The notes under the pieces are model-generated. The model did no database searches. It saw only the letters and a program-made list of their open reading frames with translations, and was not told the DNA's origin. A stretch of DNA of 64,000 bases, from NCBI GenBank assembly GCA_005885555.1, contig VAWN01000042.1:31587-95586 (forward strand), given 5' to 3'. This stretch comes from Actinomycetota bacterium. GTDB lineage: Bacteria; Actinomycetota; Actinomycetes; Mycobacteriales; Micromonosporaceae. Numbering within the stretch: the stretch's first letter is position 1; every line of letters begins with the position of its first letter. Below are positions 1-9,328 of the stretch, piece after piece. Both the position numbers and the translations under genes were made by a program.

Positions 1-1034
1 CGCCAGGTCACCTGCTGCTCCAGGTACCGCCGCAACCGGGCCAGGTCGTCACCGCTGTCCTTGGCCGCGGTGCCGGCGAGGCAGGCCACGATGTCGGCCG
101 GGCTGCCCGCGTCGCGGCGCAGGAACCAGCCGCGCAGGCCGACCGCGTGCGCCACCGAGACCGCCTCCGCGGTGCTCATCACCGAGGACAGCCGGTCCAT
201 CGGGTCGCCCCGCTCGGTGAGCCCGGTGCGCAGCTCCCGGAACGTGGTGACGAGCACCTCCAGCACGTCGCGCCGCGGCGGTACCGTCACCCCGGAGCGC
301 TCCAGCAGCGCCCGCGCCTCCGCCTCGACCAGGTTCAGCTCGGTGCCGAAGTCGGCGATCGGGAACACCGTCTCGAAGTTGAACCGGCGCTTCAGTGCGG
401 CGCTCATCTCGTTGACACCGCGGTCGCGGGTGTTGGCCGTGGCGATGACGTTGAAGCCGTCCCGCGCGAAGACCATGCCGTCCGCCCCGGTCAGCTCGGG
501 GATCGCCAGTACCCGGTCGGACAGCAGGGACAGCAGGCTGTCCTGCACCTCCAGCGGGCACCGGGTGATCTCCTCGAACCGGACCGTCTTGCCGGCCGCC
601 ATCCCGCGCAGCATCGGCGCCGGTACCAGCGACCGGGTCGACGGGCCCTCGGCGACCAGCAGCGCGTAGTTCCACGAGTACTTGATCTGGTCTTCGGTCG
701 TCGCCGCGCCGCCCTGGATGGTCAGCGTGGAGTCGCCGCTGACCGCCGCGGCGAGCAGTTCGGACAGCAGCGACTTGGCGGTACCGGGTTCGCCGACCAG
801 CATCAGGCCACGGCTGGTGGCCAGGGTGACCAGTGCCCGGTCGATCAGCGACGGGTCGCCGACGAACTTGCGGGAGCTGCCGGCCGCCTCGTCGCCGACG
901 ATGAACCGGCGGGCCGCGTCCAGGCTCAGCGCCCAGCCGGGCGGCCGGTCGCCGCGGTCCGCGTCGCGCAGCCGGGCCAGCTCGTCGGCGTAGCGCAGCT
1001 CGGCCGGCGGGCGCTGGATGTCGTCGCCGGCCAT
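1..1034 (-). CDS. MoxR-family AAA+ ATPase (YehL-like), 3' end outside window
   Basis: The strand is open from the ATG at 1034 to the window edge, giving about 344 residues (MAGDDIQRPPAELRY...). I see a Walker A (GEPGTAKS) near residue 82, a Walker B-like segment (VRFEEITRC) near residue 150, and a sensor 1-like segment (NVIATANTRDRG) followed by LKRRFNFE, the MoxR arrangement. Family knowledge: MoxR ATPases act as chaperone-like remodellers, usually paired with VWA proteins. The start overlaps the stop of the WGR-DUF4132 gene by one base (TGATG), so the two are co-translated. In enterobacteria a WGR-DUF4132 protein (YehI) and a MoxR ATPase (YehL) are likewise neighbours, which supports the YehL assignment. 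Partner VWA or SWIM genes may lie beyond the left edge. Product class is secure; cellular role is inferred. Confidence 0.88.
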   Translation of the reverse strand, partial: MAGDDIQRPPAELRYADELARLRDADRGDRPPGWALSLDAARRFIVGDEAAGSSRKFVGDPSLIDRALVTLATSRGLMLVGEPGTAKSLLSELLAAAVSGDSTLTIQGGAATTEDQIKYSWNYALLVAEGPSTRSLVPAPMLRGMAAGKTVRFEEITRCPLEVQDSLLSLLSDRVLAIPELTGADGMVFARDGFNVIATANTRDRGVNEMSAALKRRFNFETVFPIADFGTELNLVEAEARALLERSGVTVPPRRDVLEVLVTTFRELRTGLTERGDPMDRLSSVMSTAEAVSVAHAVGLRGWFLRRDAGSPADIVACLAGTAAKDSGDDLARLRRYLEQQVTW

Positions 1035-4000
1035 CAGGACACCACCGATGCGATGTCGCGGACCAGCTCGGACGCGAGGACCGGGTCCAGCTCGCCCAGG
1101 GGTACCAGGCCCTTGCTGCGCCAGTCGCCGGACGGCTGGTTGTTGACCCAGACCCCTTCGATGCGCTGCTCCGGCCACTCGGTCGCCATCCCGGCCGGGA
1201 TGCCCGGCTCGATGCTCAGCACGGCCGCCCGGTTACCGGGCAGCGGCCGCTCCAGCCAGCCCTGTACCCCGCCGTCCTGCGCCTCGCCGCGCCGCCAGCC
1301 GCGCCGGTCCAGCCCCAGTACCTTCACCGTCAGCGCGGTGCGGTTGGTGAACCGCAGCAGCTCCGTCGCCGCCCGCTCCTCATCGGTCAGCGGGTAGGTC
1401 TCCCGGCCCAGCTGCGCGAACGGTTGCAGGATCTCGTAGTCGGCGAACACCTCGGACCAGGCCGGTACCGCCTCGCCGAGGTGCAGCGGGTGGGCGATGC
1501 CGACCGTGGCGGTGTCGTCGAGGGCCAGCGCGTCGTCGTCGACGTTCGCGAGGCTGCGGTCCTCGGCGACCCGGAACGCGGTGACCAGCTTGTCGCCGTC
1601 GTAGCTGGCCCAGACCAGGCGGCGCACGATGTGCCACAGCAGCGGGTGCCCGACGAACAGCTCGCGGAACTGCGCTACCGGCCAGCGCCGCTGCAGGACC
1701 ATCGCCTCCTCCAGGCGGCGGATCTGGTCGGTGGCGATGGTGCGCACGTCCTTCTTCAGCGCGGCGAACCGCTGGTAGGCGCCGCCGGCCAGCTCCGCGT
1801 CGTCGCGCGCGCCGGGCTTGGGCAGGTCCTTTCGACGGGTACCGTCGGCGTCGGCCACATACGGCTTGAGCTGCTCGTCGAAGCCGACCACGAACCGGCG
1901 CGGCCCGTAGTCGAGGGTGAGGCTGCCGTCGGCGTCCAGCCCGAGGTCGGGTACCAGCCGGTCGGCCAGCTCGTCGCTGGTGAGTCCCAGTTCCTCGGCG
2001 ACCTCGGCCATCTTGTCCCGGGCCCGCTGCTTCAGCGCGGCGAACTTCACCTTCTGCGCGATGCCGTGCAGGTGCATGAGCGCCACGTCGGTACCGATCC
2101 CGGCGAGCACGTCGAGCCCGGCCACGGCACGGGCATGCCCGCCCTCGCCGGGCCAGGCGCGGATCAGCGGAGCCAGCCGCCGTACCGTCGCGTCGTCGCC
2201 GATCCAGCCGAGCGCGGACAGTGCCCACCCGTCCCGGGCCGGACTGCCGACGGCGCGCCAGCACTCGAACAGCTCCCAGGCGAACCCGGCCAGCGACGCC
2301 GGGTCGCACGCGTCCCGTACCACGGCCACGCCCGCGTACACCTCGCCGGGCCGCGACATCGCGAGCATGGTGACCAGGTGGCCGACCATGCGGACGGGCA
2401 CCGCGTGCCGGCGGTCGCGCAGCAGCACCTGCGGCAGCAGCGCCGCGTCGAACCACGCGGGCAGCGCGGGGATCCGGGCCGGCAGCACGTCCAGCGGGTC
2501 GGTCCGCAGCAGCGCCTCGATCCCGGCGGCCGCCGCCGGGCCGTAGCCGCGCGCCGCCGCCAGTACCCCCGACTCGTGGCCGGCACCGGCGACCACCCGC
2601 AGCGCGGCCTCGGCCGCCCGCCGCGCCGGCCCCGGTTTGCCCAGCGCGGCCGGGACGAGCGCCCGGCCCGCGGCCGCGGGATGCCGGGCCAGCCAGGCCT
2701 GCGCGACCGGGCGGGCCGACTTCGTCCGGGCGAGCCAGTCGGCCATCGCCTCGGCGACCGCCGGGCCGGTGTAGGGCAGCAGGAGGTCGGCGTGCGCCGG
2801 GTTGGCCTTGACGAAATGCAGCACGGCGGGCAGCGCGGCGAGCCCGTGCCGGGCAACGATGACCTTCATCCAGCTCTCCAGGCACCAGGCGTCCGCCGGG
2901 CGCCACCCGGCCAGCAGCGGGCCGGCCACCTCGTCCGGGGCGGTCGCGACGACCCACGCCTCCTGGAACCGCGGCAGCCGGCGGGTGCGGAACGACTCGC
3001 CGATCTCCAGCCAGGTCCGCTCGCCCTTCCAGTCGGCGTAGTTCCAGGGCGGCGGGCTCGCCCACGCCTCCCGCTCGCCGGGTTGCCAGTCGATCGCCGG
3101 CCGGTCCGCGCTGGCGAGGCCGTCCAGCCGGGCCTGCCCGGCCGCGGTCCGCCTGACGGTCCACGGTGGTTCGGCGAGCACCGGGGGTACCGTGTCAGCC
3201 GGCGCCTCGGGTACCGCGTCGGCGGTGTCGGCGGCCGCCTCGACCCGTTGCCGTACCGCATCGGACAGCTGCGGTGACGCGGCCCGCACCACGTCCGGGT
3301 TGGCCCGCACGTGGGCGCGCAGCAGCGCGGCACCCGCCGGACCGGCGGCGGCGAGCAGGCGCAGCGCGCGCACCGGGTACCGGCGCATCGCGTCGAGCAG
3401 CGCCGGCTGCACGTACTTGCGGTCGGCCCGGTCCAGCAGCAGCTGGAACGCCTCGTCGGTGGGCAGGGTGGCGAGGACGGCGAGCACCCGCTTGAGCGCG
3501 TCGGCCGAACCGTGCCCGTCGTCGAACCAGCGGGCGAGGAACGGTGCGGCGGCCGGACCGACGGCGGCGGTCATGGTCAGGATCGGGCCGGCCGAGTAGA
3601 TCACCGACCAGGTGATCAGCTGCCCGTTGATGAGGTCGAGCTGCGCCACCGTGCCGACCGAGTGGAGCAGGGTGGTGGCCAGCGGGCCGATCCTGCCGCC
3701 CGTGGCCGCCACCGCCCGGCAGTCCTCGTCGACCCAGCCGGTCTCGGTGGGCAGCAGGAACGCGGTCATGATCCGCTGCCGCAGCAGGTCGTCGCGGTAC
3801 CCGGCCAGCGCGTCGCGGGCCGCGGCGTACTCCTCGTCGGTGGCGGCCGCGAGGTGCTCCCGTACCCGGTCGGCGAACGGGTGCGCGGCCGTGCCGGAGT
3901 GGTCGCCCGCCGGCAGCCGCCGCAGCCGCAGTATCCCGTCCGACCACGGGGTCAGGCCGGCCAGCTCGGCGGCCGTGCCGGCGGCGAACACCACGCCGTA

Positions 4001-4603
4001 CCGGGCGACCCAGCTGTCGGCGACCGACCGCAGGGTGGGCTCCTGCACCAGCCGGTTGAGCCGGACGGCGAGCGTGGCGACCACGGCGGCGCCGAGGGGT
4101 ACCACCGCCGCGGACTCCGCTTCGCCCAGCGCCGCGGCCAGGTAGGCGAGGCCGGCGGTGGCGAGTTCGGGATCGTCGTCGCTCAGTTCCGCCAGGGTCT
4201 TCGAGATGTCCTCCCGCAGCGGCTCCAGCAATTGGCGCTGCTGCGCCGGGGCGTCCGGGTTCAGGACGGGCGGCCGGGACCCGTCGCCGCGGCGCGGTAG
4301 CATGCTGCGCCGCCAGCTTCCGGGTACCACGAAGGTGTCCTCGTCGGGGAGCGCGTCCGCGGCGGCGGGCTTGTCGGTTGCGGCGGCCGGGTGGCCGACC
4401 TCGGTGTAGCCCTTGCGGACCTTCTCCGCGACCAGCTTGTCGACCTGGGCGGCCGCGGCCGTTGCCGTGTCGAACTGTTTGACCTGTGTCTGGCCGCTCG
4501 TGCCGAGCCGGCCGAACCGCACCGTCACGGTGTGTTCGTCCCGATCGACCTGCCAGAATTTCTCGGATCCGCCGCCGACGTACTCGAACGCTCGCACCGG
4601 CAC
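1034..4603 (-). CDS. WGR domain - DUF4132 protein (YehI/MolR-like)
   Basis: About 1189 residues. The N-terminus (VPVRAFEYVGGGSEKFW... through KGYTEVG) is a WGR domain, a nucleic-acid/PARP-associated fold with the G-R-L-G-T-S-G-Q strand. A long alpha-helical, HEAT-like alanine/leucine-rich middle follows. The C-terminal quarter carries the DUF4132 signature (RRLVWASYDGDKLVTAFRV, then HPLHLGE...W...DYEILQPFAQLGRE). I chose the GTG at 4603 because the WGR fold begins there and it leaves about 118 bp to the divergent kinase; the frame stays open to 4774, and a GTG at 4597 is also possible. No strong ribosome site is visible, so the start is uncertain. It directly precedes and overlaps the MoxR ATPase gene, the pairing seen in the yehI-yehL locus. 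The biochemical function of DUF4132 is unknown to me. Confidence 0.85.
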   Translation of the reverse strand: MPVRAFEYVGGGSEKFWQVDRDEHTVTVRFGRLGTSGQTQVKQFDTATAAAAQVDKLVAEKVRKGYTEVGHPAAATDKPAAADALPDEDTFVVPGSWRRSMLPRRGDGSRPPVLNPDAPAQQRQLLEPLREDISKTLAELSDDDPELATAGLAYLAAALGEAESAAVVPLGAAVVATLAVRLNRLVQEPTLRSVADSWVARYGVVFAAGTAAELAGLTPWSDGILRLRRLPAGDHSGTAAHPFADRVREHLAAATDEEYAAARDALAGYRDDLLRQRIMTAFLLPTETGWVDEDCRAVAATGGRIGPLATTLLHSVGTVAQLDLINGQLITWSVIYSAGPILTMTAAVGPAAAPFLARWFDDGHGSADALKRVLAVLATLPTDEAFQLLLDRADRKYVQPALLDAMRRYPVRALRLLAAAGPAGAALLRAHVRANPDVVRAASPQLSDAVRQRVEAAADTADAVPEAPADTVPPVLAEPPWTVRRTAAGQARLDGLASADRPAIDWQPGEREAWASPPPWNYADWKGERTWLEIGESFRTRRLPRFQEAWVVATAPDEVAGPLLAGWRPADAWCLESWMKVIVARHGLAALPAVLHFVKANPAHADLLLPYTGPAVAEAMADWLARTKSARPVAQAWLARHPAAAGRALVPAALGKPGPARRAAEAALRVVAGAGHESGVLAAARGYGPAAAAGIEALLRTDPLDVLPARIPALPAWFDAALLPQVLLRDRRHAVPVRMVGHLVTMLAMSRPGEVYAGVAVVRDACDPASLAGFAWELFECWRAVGSPARDGWALSALGWIGDDATVRRLAPLIRAWPGEGGHARAVAGLDVLAGIGTDVALMHLHGIAQKVKFAALKQRARDKMAEVAEELGLTSDELADRLVPDLGLDADGSLTLDYGPRRFVVGFDEQLKPYVADADGTRRKDLPKPGARDDAELAGGAYQRFAALKKDVRTIATDQIRRLEEAMVLQRRWPVAQFRELFVGHPLLWHIVRRLVWASYDGDKLVTAFRVAEDRSLANVDDDALALDDTATVGIAHPLHLGEAVPAWSEVFADYEILQPFAQLGRETYPLTDEERAATELLRFTNRTALTVKVLGLDRRGWRRGEAQDGGVQGWLERPLPGNRAAVLSIEPGIPAGMATEWPEQRIEGVWVNNQPSGDWRSKGLVPLGELDPVLASELVRDIASVVS

Positions 4604-4721
4604 ACTGTAGTGGCCGCCGTCACGGCCGAGGTGCCCCTCGACGGGTCGCCCGGCTTCGCCGACGACAGTCGCCGCGGACTGGCCGACCAGTCGTATTCGT
4701 TCCGTAGCGCGCTGTGATTGT

Positions 4722-6380
4722 GTGGTCGGCGTGACCGGCAACAATCTACCGGTTGACGCGCTCGGGCCGCGCACCGAGATCGGGTCGGGCGGTCAGGGTA
4801 CCGTCTACGCCGTACCACGGACGATCAACCGCTCATGGCCGGTGGCCTACAAGGCATACAACACCGCGACCCTGGCCACGCTCGACATCGGCGCGCTGGA
4901 GGCGATGGTCGGGTACCTCGACGCGCTGCCGTACGCGGTCGGCCGGGACCTGTGTGACCGGGCCGCGTGGCCGGCGGCGGTGGTCGAGGAACACTCCACA
5001 GTCACCGGGTTCCTGATGCGCCGCATCGCCGGTGAGTTCAAGCCGCGCATGCGCTGGCCGGCCGGGTACCGGGAGGCACTGGGCCAGGTGCAGTTCCTGC
5101 TCAACAACGACCAGTACCTCGCCGCCCGGGAACTGCCGGTGCACGACCGGTTCCGGCTGGAGTTCCTCCGGGACACCGCCGAGACGCTGGAGCTGTTCCA
5201 CGGGCTGCAGATCGCGGTGGGCGACCTGTCACCCAACAATCTCCTGTTCAGCCTGAGCTCGCGGCCGCGGTGTTTCTTCATCGACTGCGACGCGATGCGG
5301 GTGCGCGGCCGGTCGGTGATGACTGCGGTGGAGACTGCCGACTGGCAGGTACCCGCGGGCGAGGAACTGGCCACCGACCACAGTGACGCGTACAAGTTCG
5401 GTCTTCTCGCGATCCGGCTCTTCGCCGGCGACCAGAGCGCGCGCGATCCCGACGTGCTGTCCCGGGTGGCACCGGAACTCGCCGCGCTGGCCAGCCGGAG
5501 CCTGTCCACCACGCCGGGGCAGCGGCCGAAGCCGGCGGACTGGCTGGCGCCACTCGACGCGGCCATCCCGGCCGCGAGCCTGTCGCTTCCGGGCCAGCCG
5601 CCCGGCCACGTCGTGTGGACCGCCGGCGCCGGTACCGGTACCCCGCCACATGGATACGTACCGGTGCCCGGGTACCCGCCGGTGGCGCGGCCGCCGCAGA
5701 GCCCGCCGCGGCTGCCGGTGGCGACCCGGCCGCCGGCCCGGCCCGGGTACCGGCGCGGTCAGGTGCGCGCGCTGGTCACCGTGGCGCTGATCGGCCTGGG
5801 CGTGTGGATCGCCGGCCCGACGCTGGCGAAGCTGACCAGCACCGGTGGGGCACCGGCGAACCCGGGGGCGCCGGCCGCGGTCGCCACCGCGACCGCCGCC
5901 GGTACCGGCACCGCGACCGGCCCGGCCGACGACGGCGCGACGCAGGCCGCCGCGGTCCAGCGGGTACTGGAGGCGTCGCGTACCGACCGGGCGCGCATCG
6001 GCGGTGCGGTGTCCCAGGTCGCCGGCTGCGGTGACGTGTCGGGCGGGCTGGCCGCGTTCCAGCAGGCGAGTTCCGGCCGGCAGATCGAGCTCGGCGCGGC
6101 CCGTACCCTGGACACCGGGGCGCTGTCCGGTGGCGGGGCGGTTGCGGCCACGCTCGTCGAGGCGTTGCAGCATTCGCTCGCCGCCGACGACGCGTTCGTC
6201 CGCTGGGCGCAGGCGGTGCGCGACAGCGGATGCTCCGACGCGAGCCTCAACAACGCCGACCGGCACACCGCCGATGCCGAGTCGCACCAGGCCACCGACG
6301 CCAAGCAGCGCTTCATCTCCGCGTGGGCCCCCGACGCGCAGCGGTACGGGTACCCGGTGCCGACCGAGCCGGACATCTGA
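4722..6380 (+). CDS. Membrane-anchored YegI/TerY-P-type protein kinase A
   Basis: 552 residues. The N-terminal kinase domain has a glycine loop (GSGGQGTVY, residues 21-29), a candidate ATP lysine (PVAYK, Lys44), a catalytic loop in the form GDLSPNN near 167, and IDCDAM in place of DFG near 186. That HRD/DFG variant is typical of the YegI and tellurium-associated TerY-P kinases rather than Hanks PknB kinases. A proline-rich linker (about 290-345) leads to one transmembrane helix (348-368) and an outer domain of about 180 residues with two cysteines (AGCGD and SGCSD). The start may be the GTG at 4722 or 4731. The gene is divergent from the WGR gene and ends 6 bp from the stop of the convergent paralogue (kinase B). 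It probably signals envelope state to the PP2C/VWA partners; the substrate is unknown. Confidence 0.87.
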   Translation: MVGVTGNNLPVDALGPRTEIGSGGQGTVYAVPRTINRSWPVAYKAYNTATLATLDIGALEAMVGYLDALPYAVGRDLCDRAAWPAAVVEEHSTVTGFLMRRIAGEFKPRMRWPAGYREALGQVQFLLNNDQYLAARELPVHDRFRLEFLRDTAETLELFHGLQIAVGDLSPNNLLFSLSSRPRCFFIDCDAMRVRGRSVMTAVETADWQVPAGEELATDHSDAYKFGLLAIRLFAGDQSARDPDVLSRVAPELAALASRSLSTTPGQRPKPADWLAPLDAAIPAASLSLPGQPPGHVVWTAGAGTGTPPHGYVPVPGYPPVARPPQSPPRLPVATRPPARPGYRRGQVRALVTVALIGLGVWIAGPTLAKLTSTGGAPANPGAPAAVATATAAGTGTATGPADDGATQAAAVQRVLEASRTDRARIGGAVSQVAGCGDVSGGLAAFQQASSGRQIELGAARTLDTGALSGGGAVAATLVEALQHSLAADDAFVRWAQAVRDSGCSDASLNNADRHTADAESHQATDAKQRFISAWAPDAQRYGYPVPTEPDI

Positions 6381-6386
6381 CGCCGC

Positions 6387-8057
6387 TCAGCAGGACTGGT
6401 GGGTACCCGAGCCGCGGACGATCCGGTACTGGTGTGTGCCGGGTTCGCTGAGCGAGTAGGTGACCTGCCAACGGGTACAGGTCTCGTTCTCGCTGCCCTT
6501 GGGACCCATTCCCGCCGCCTGGGTGCTGCGGAAGGCCACCCGGGCGGTCACCGCGACCGCGCCGCCGTCACCCGAGCCGAGACTCTCCAGCTGCACGTCC
6601 GAGTCGGCGGTCGAGGACATGGCGGTGGCGAAGGACTGGCGCGACCGCGGGTTGCCGGGATTGACGACGCCGCTCGGGTCGTACACCTGCACCGCGGCAT
6701 CGTAGTTGTGGCTGTTGATGTTCGAGAAGTACGTGTCGAACATGGTCGCCACGTCCGGTGCCCGGTCGTCGCCCGACACCGGGCTGTAGTCCACCACGCC
6801 GACCCGGTACGTCGCCGGTGTCGGGCTGGTGTATGTCGGAGTAGTTGTGGTGGTGGTGTATCCGGTGGCGGGTACCGGTTGCGGCGGCTGGGTCAGCGGT
6901 CCGCCCGAGGCGGCGCCGTGGCCGTTGAGGTTGTTGGCGATCAGCACGATCGCACCGAGGACGACGCCGGCGACCGCGGTCCGCAGCACCCACCGCCGTC
7001 GGGGCGGCGGGGCGGTGACCGGTGCGGTTCCCCAGGCCGGGCCGGGCACCGGTACCGGCTGCGGCGGTGCAGCGTTGGGCGGCGCGGGCGGGTACGGCGG
7101 CGGCGCGTTCGGCGGCGGCGCGTTCGGTGGCGGCGCAAGCTGGCTGATCGCCATCTGCCAGCCACCGGCCGCGGCGCGTTGTCCGGGCAGCGCCGTCGCC
7201 GCGTGCGGGATGGCCCGGTCAAGGGCGGCCGGCCACTCCTGCGGTAGCGGCCGCACGGCCGGGTTGAGGTGCATGCTGCGCCGCGCCAGGTCGCTCAGTT
7301 CGGCGGACAGCGGTCGCAGCACGTCCGGGTCGCGGCTGGACTGGTCGCCGGCGAACAGCCGCACCGCGAGCAGGCCCAGCTTGTAGGCGTCACTGGCCGG
7401 GGTCGCCAGTTCCTCGCCCGGGGGTACCTCCCAGTCGGGCGTCTCGACCTGGGGCAGTGCCGAGCGGCCGGCCAGGCGCATTGCGTCGCAGTCGATGAAG
7501 AAGCAGGCGGGTCGCGGGGTGAGGCTGAACAACAGGTTCTTCGGTGACAGGTCGCCGACGGCGATGCTGAGCTGATGCAACCGGCTCAGCGTCGCGGCCA
7601 GTTCCCGCAGCAGGATCAGGCGCAGCTGGTCGGTGATCGGGATGCCGAGCCGGGCCAGGTAGTCCTCGGGGTTTAGCAGGTACTCCCAGCCGCCCGGCCG
7701 GCGCCCGTGCCGCTGGCCGAGCGCGAGGTCGACGTGGAACTCGTCGGGCAGCCGCCGCATGAGGAAGCCGCAGAGCTGTCCCTGGCGGCGTACCACGGCC
7801 GCCGGCCACGCCGCCTGGTCGCACAGCCAGCGGGCGGTGTTCGGGTCCATCCGGCCGATGTGCCCGACCATGTCGGCGAGCACCGAGGTGTCCAGCCGGG
7901 CGAGTACCTCCGGAAAGTACTCCTTGAAGACGACCGGCCAGGACTGGTTGATCCGGATGCGCGGTGCGTCGTGTACCTTGCCCTGGCCGCCGCGGGCGAG
8001 CTCGGTCAGGTTCTCCAGCCGGTCGAAGTCGACCTCCGGGGCAGGGTATCCGTTCAC
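6387..8057 (-). CDS. Membrane-anchored YegI/TerY-P-type protein kinase B
   Basis: 556 residues from a GTG start. It is paralogous to kinase A: ARGGQGKVH loop (about 21-29), PVVFK lysine, GDLSPKN catalytic loop (about 166), FFIDCDAM metal site, and the same PPGEELATPASDAYKLGLLA segment region. A proline/alanine linker containing repeated NAPPP units (about 300-330) precedes a transmembrane helix (about 356-378). A Thr-rich stretch and an outer domain end in Cys (...GTHQSC), with another Cys in NETCTRW, so one disulfide is possible. It is the last gene of the operon that starts with the cyclase, and its start lies 7 bp after the PP2C stop. The outer domains of A and B are unlike each other, suggesting different ligands feeding one phosphatase/VWA set. 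Confidence 0.87.
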   Translation of the reverse strand: MNGYPAPEVDFDRLENLTELARGGQGKVHDAPRIRINQSWPVVFKEYFPEVLARLDTSVLADMVGHIGRMDPNTARWLCDQAAWPAAVVRRQGQLCGFLMRRLPDEFHVDLALGQRHGRRPGGWEYLLNPEDYLARLGIPITDQLRLILLRELAATLSRLHQLSIAVGDLSPKNLLFSLTPRPACFFIDCDAMRLAGRSALPQVETPDWEVPPGEELATPASDAYKLGLLAVRLFAGDQSSRDPDVLRPLSAELSDLARRSMHLNPAVRPLPQEWPAALDRAIPHAATALPGQRAAAGGWQMAISQLAPPPNAPPPNAPPPYPPAPPNAAPPQPVPVPGPAWGTAPVTAPPPRRRWVLRTAVAGVVLGAIVLIANNLNGHGAASGGPLTQPPQPVPATGYTTTTTTPTYTSPTPATYRVGVVDYSPVSGDDRAPDVATMFDTYFSNINSHNYDAAVQVYDPSGVVNPGNPRSRQSFATAMSSTADSDVQLESLGSGDGGAVAVTARVAFRSTQAAGMGPKGSENETCTRWQVTYSLSEPGTHQYRIVRGSGTHQSC

Positions 8058-8064
8058 GGCGCAG

Positions 8065-9327
8065 TCATCTCCCCGGCCGCTGCCAGATGGCGATCAGGGT
8101 CCGGTCGTCGTCGAAGGTGTCCCGGGAGAAGTCCAGCAGGTGCGCCAACGCCAGCGGCGGCGGTGGCTGCGCCAGCATCCGCGCGAACAGTTCGCCGACC
8201 TTGCCGCTGCCGTCGCCGAGCGGGTCGCCGATCCCGTCGGTACCGACCAGAAGCACCGCCTCGGCCGCAAGCCGCACCTCGACGACGCCGACGGAGGGCG
8301 GTACCCGTGGCAGGGCGGACACCGCGGAGGAGAACACCGCGGCACCCGCCTCGATCTTCGCCTTGCCCAGTGCGGTGTAGCGTCCGGCGTGCAGTTGCCA
8401 TACTCCGGAGTCACCGAGCTGCACGAGCGTCGCGGTGTACCCATCCGGTCCGGGTACCACGGCTCCGACCACGAGTGTCGTGGCCAGCAACCGCTCGGCC
8501 GCCGCGGAGTCCGGACCCTCCAGTCCCTGCATCCGCTTGGCGTGCTCGACGAGCTGCCAGGCGACCCCGTTGACCAGCTGTTGCCAGTTGATGCCTTCGG
8601 AGCCGCGGTCGAGCTGGTCGAGGGCGGAGTCGACAGCGGCCCGGCAGGCGACGGTGGCACCGATGTGTGAGTGCTCGGCGGCCGATACACCGTCGGCGAC
8701 GGCGAACACCACCGCCCGGGTGGCGGGATGCGCGGCGACGGCGAGGTCGTCCTGCCGTGGCGTGCCGGCGTAGCGGTGCGCGTACCCGCGTACCGAGGCC
8801 GCCCGTACCGTGAAGTGCTCGCTCGACCAACCGTCCACAATGGAGTCCGGGCGGTACGACGAGGTGAGCGGGCGGTACGTGGGGCGCGCCGGCCGCGGCT
8901 CGAACTCCACGATCGGCTGGTCCACCACGACCGGCGCCCACGGGTCCTCCGCGTGCCGGCGCGGCCGGACCGGCACGGGCGCCGGCGCAGCCACCGGTGG
9001 CGGCGGCACCGGCCGCGGTGACGGCGACGCCTCGGCGGCGGGCGGCTGCCCGTAGGCGTCCGGCGCGAGTGGCGGCCCGGAGTGCTGGTACATCGGCGGT
9101 ACCGGTACCGCCGCCCGGACCGGTACCGGCCGCTCGGCCCGTGGACTCCCCGCGGGCGAGGCCGGTGGGTTCCCCGGATGGTGAGCCGGCCCGGGCATCG
9201 TGGCCCGGTCCCCCGACACGTAGACCGGCCCCGGACCGGGGCGCGGCCCGGATCCCGGCCGGTGCGCCGGCTGCGGCTGCTGCTCGTCCGCCTTGCCGCG
9301 CAGGCCGAGCCACGCCAACAGGCCCAT
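8065..9327 (-). CDS. PP2C-family Ser/Thr phosphatase (PphC/YegK-like)
   Basis: 420 residues. A proline-rich N-terminal tail of about 150 residues is followed by a PP2C fold. Visible metal-site motifs are RQDD (early Asp), VFAVADGVS (DG motif), QLGDSGVW (GDS motif), LLVGTDGIGD (TDG motif) and FDDDRTLIAIW (terminal DD). These are the aspartates that bind two Mg/Mn ions in PP2C enzymes. The motif spacing resembles the short YegK/TerY-P type rather than PstP. The start is the ATG at 9327; the stop of the VWA gene at 9329 is immediately upstream, so translation is coupled. In family context (kinase + PP2C + VWA triads such as yegI-yegK-yegL) it reverses phosphorylation by the neighbouring kinases. 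No membrane segment is seen. Confidence 0.88.
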   Translation of the reverse strand: MGLLAWLGLRGKADEQQPQPAHRPGSGPRPGPGPVYVSGDRATMPGPAHHPGNPPASPAGSPRAERPVPVRAAVPVPPMYQHSGPPLAPDAYGQPPAAEASPSPRPVPPPPVAAPAPVPVRPRRHAEDPWAPVVVDQPIVEFEPRPARPTYRPLTSSYRPDSIVDGWSSEHFTVRAASVRGYAHRYAGTPRQDDLAVAAHPATRAVVFAVADGVSAAEHSHIGATVACRAAVDSALDQLDRGSEGINWQQLVNGVAWQLVEHAKRMQGLEGPDSAAAERLLATTLVVGAVVPGPDGYTATLVQLGDSGVWQLHAGRYTALGKAKIEAGAAVFSSAVSALPRVPPSVGVVEVRLAAEAVLLVGTDGIGDPLGDGSGKVGELFARMLAQPPPPLALAHLLDFSRDTFDDDRTLIAIWQRPGR

Positions 9328-9328
9328 G

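Noticed and set aside
147..1397. Long plus-strand frames opposite the MoxR and WGR-DUF4132 genes (also 1424-3277 and 3311-4300).
   Set aside because: They are Arg/Gly/Pro-rich antisense frames with no domain, and appear only because GC-rich codon use keeps the opposite strand open.
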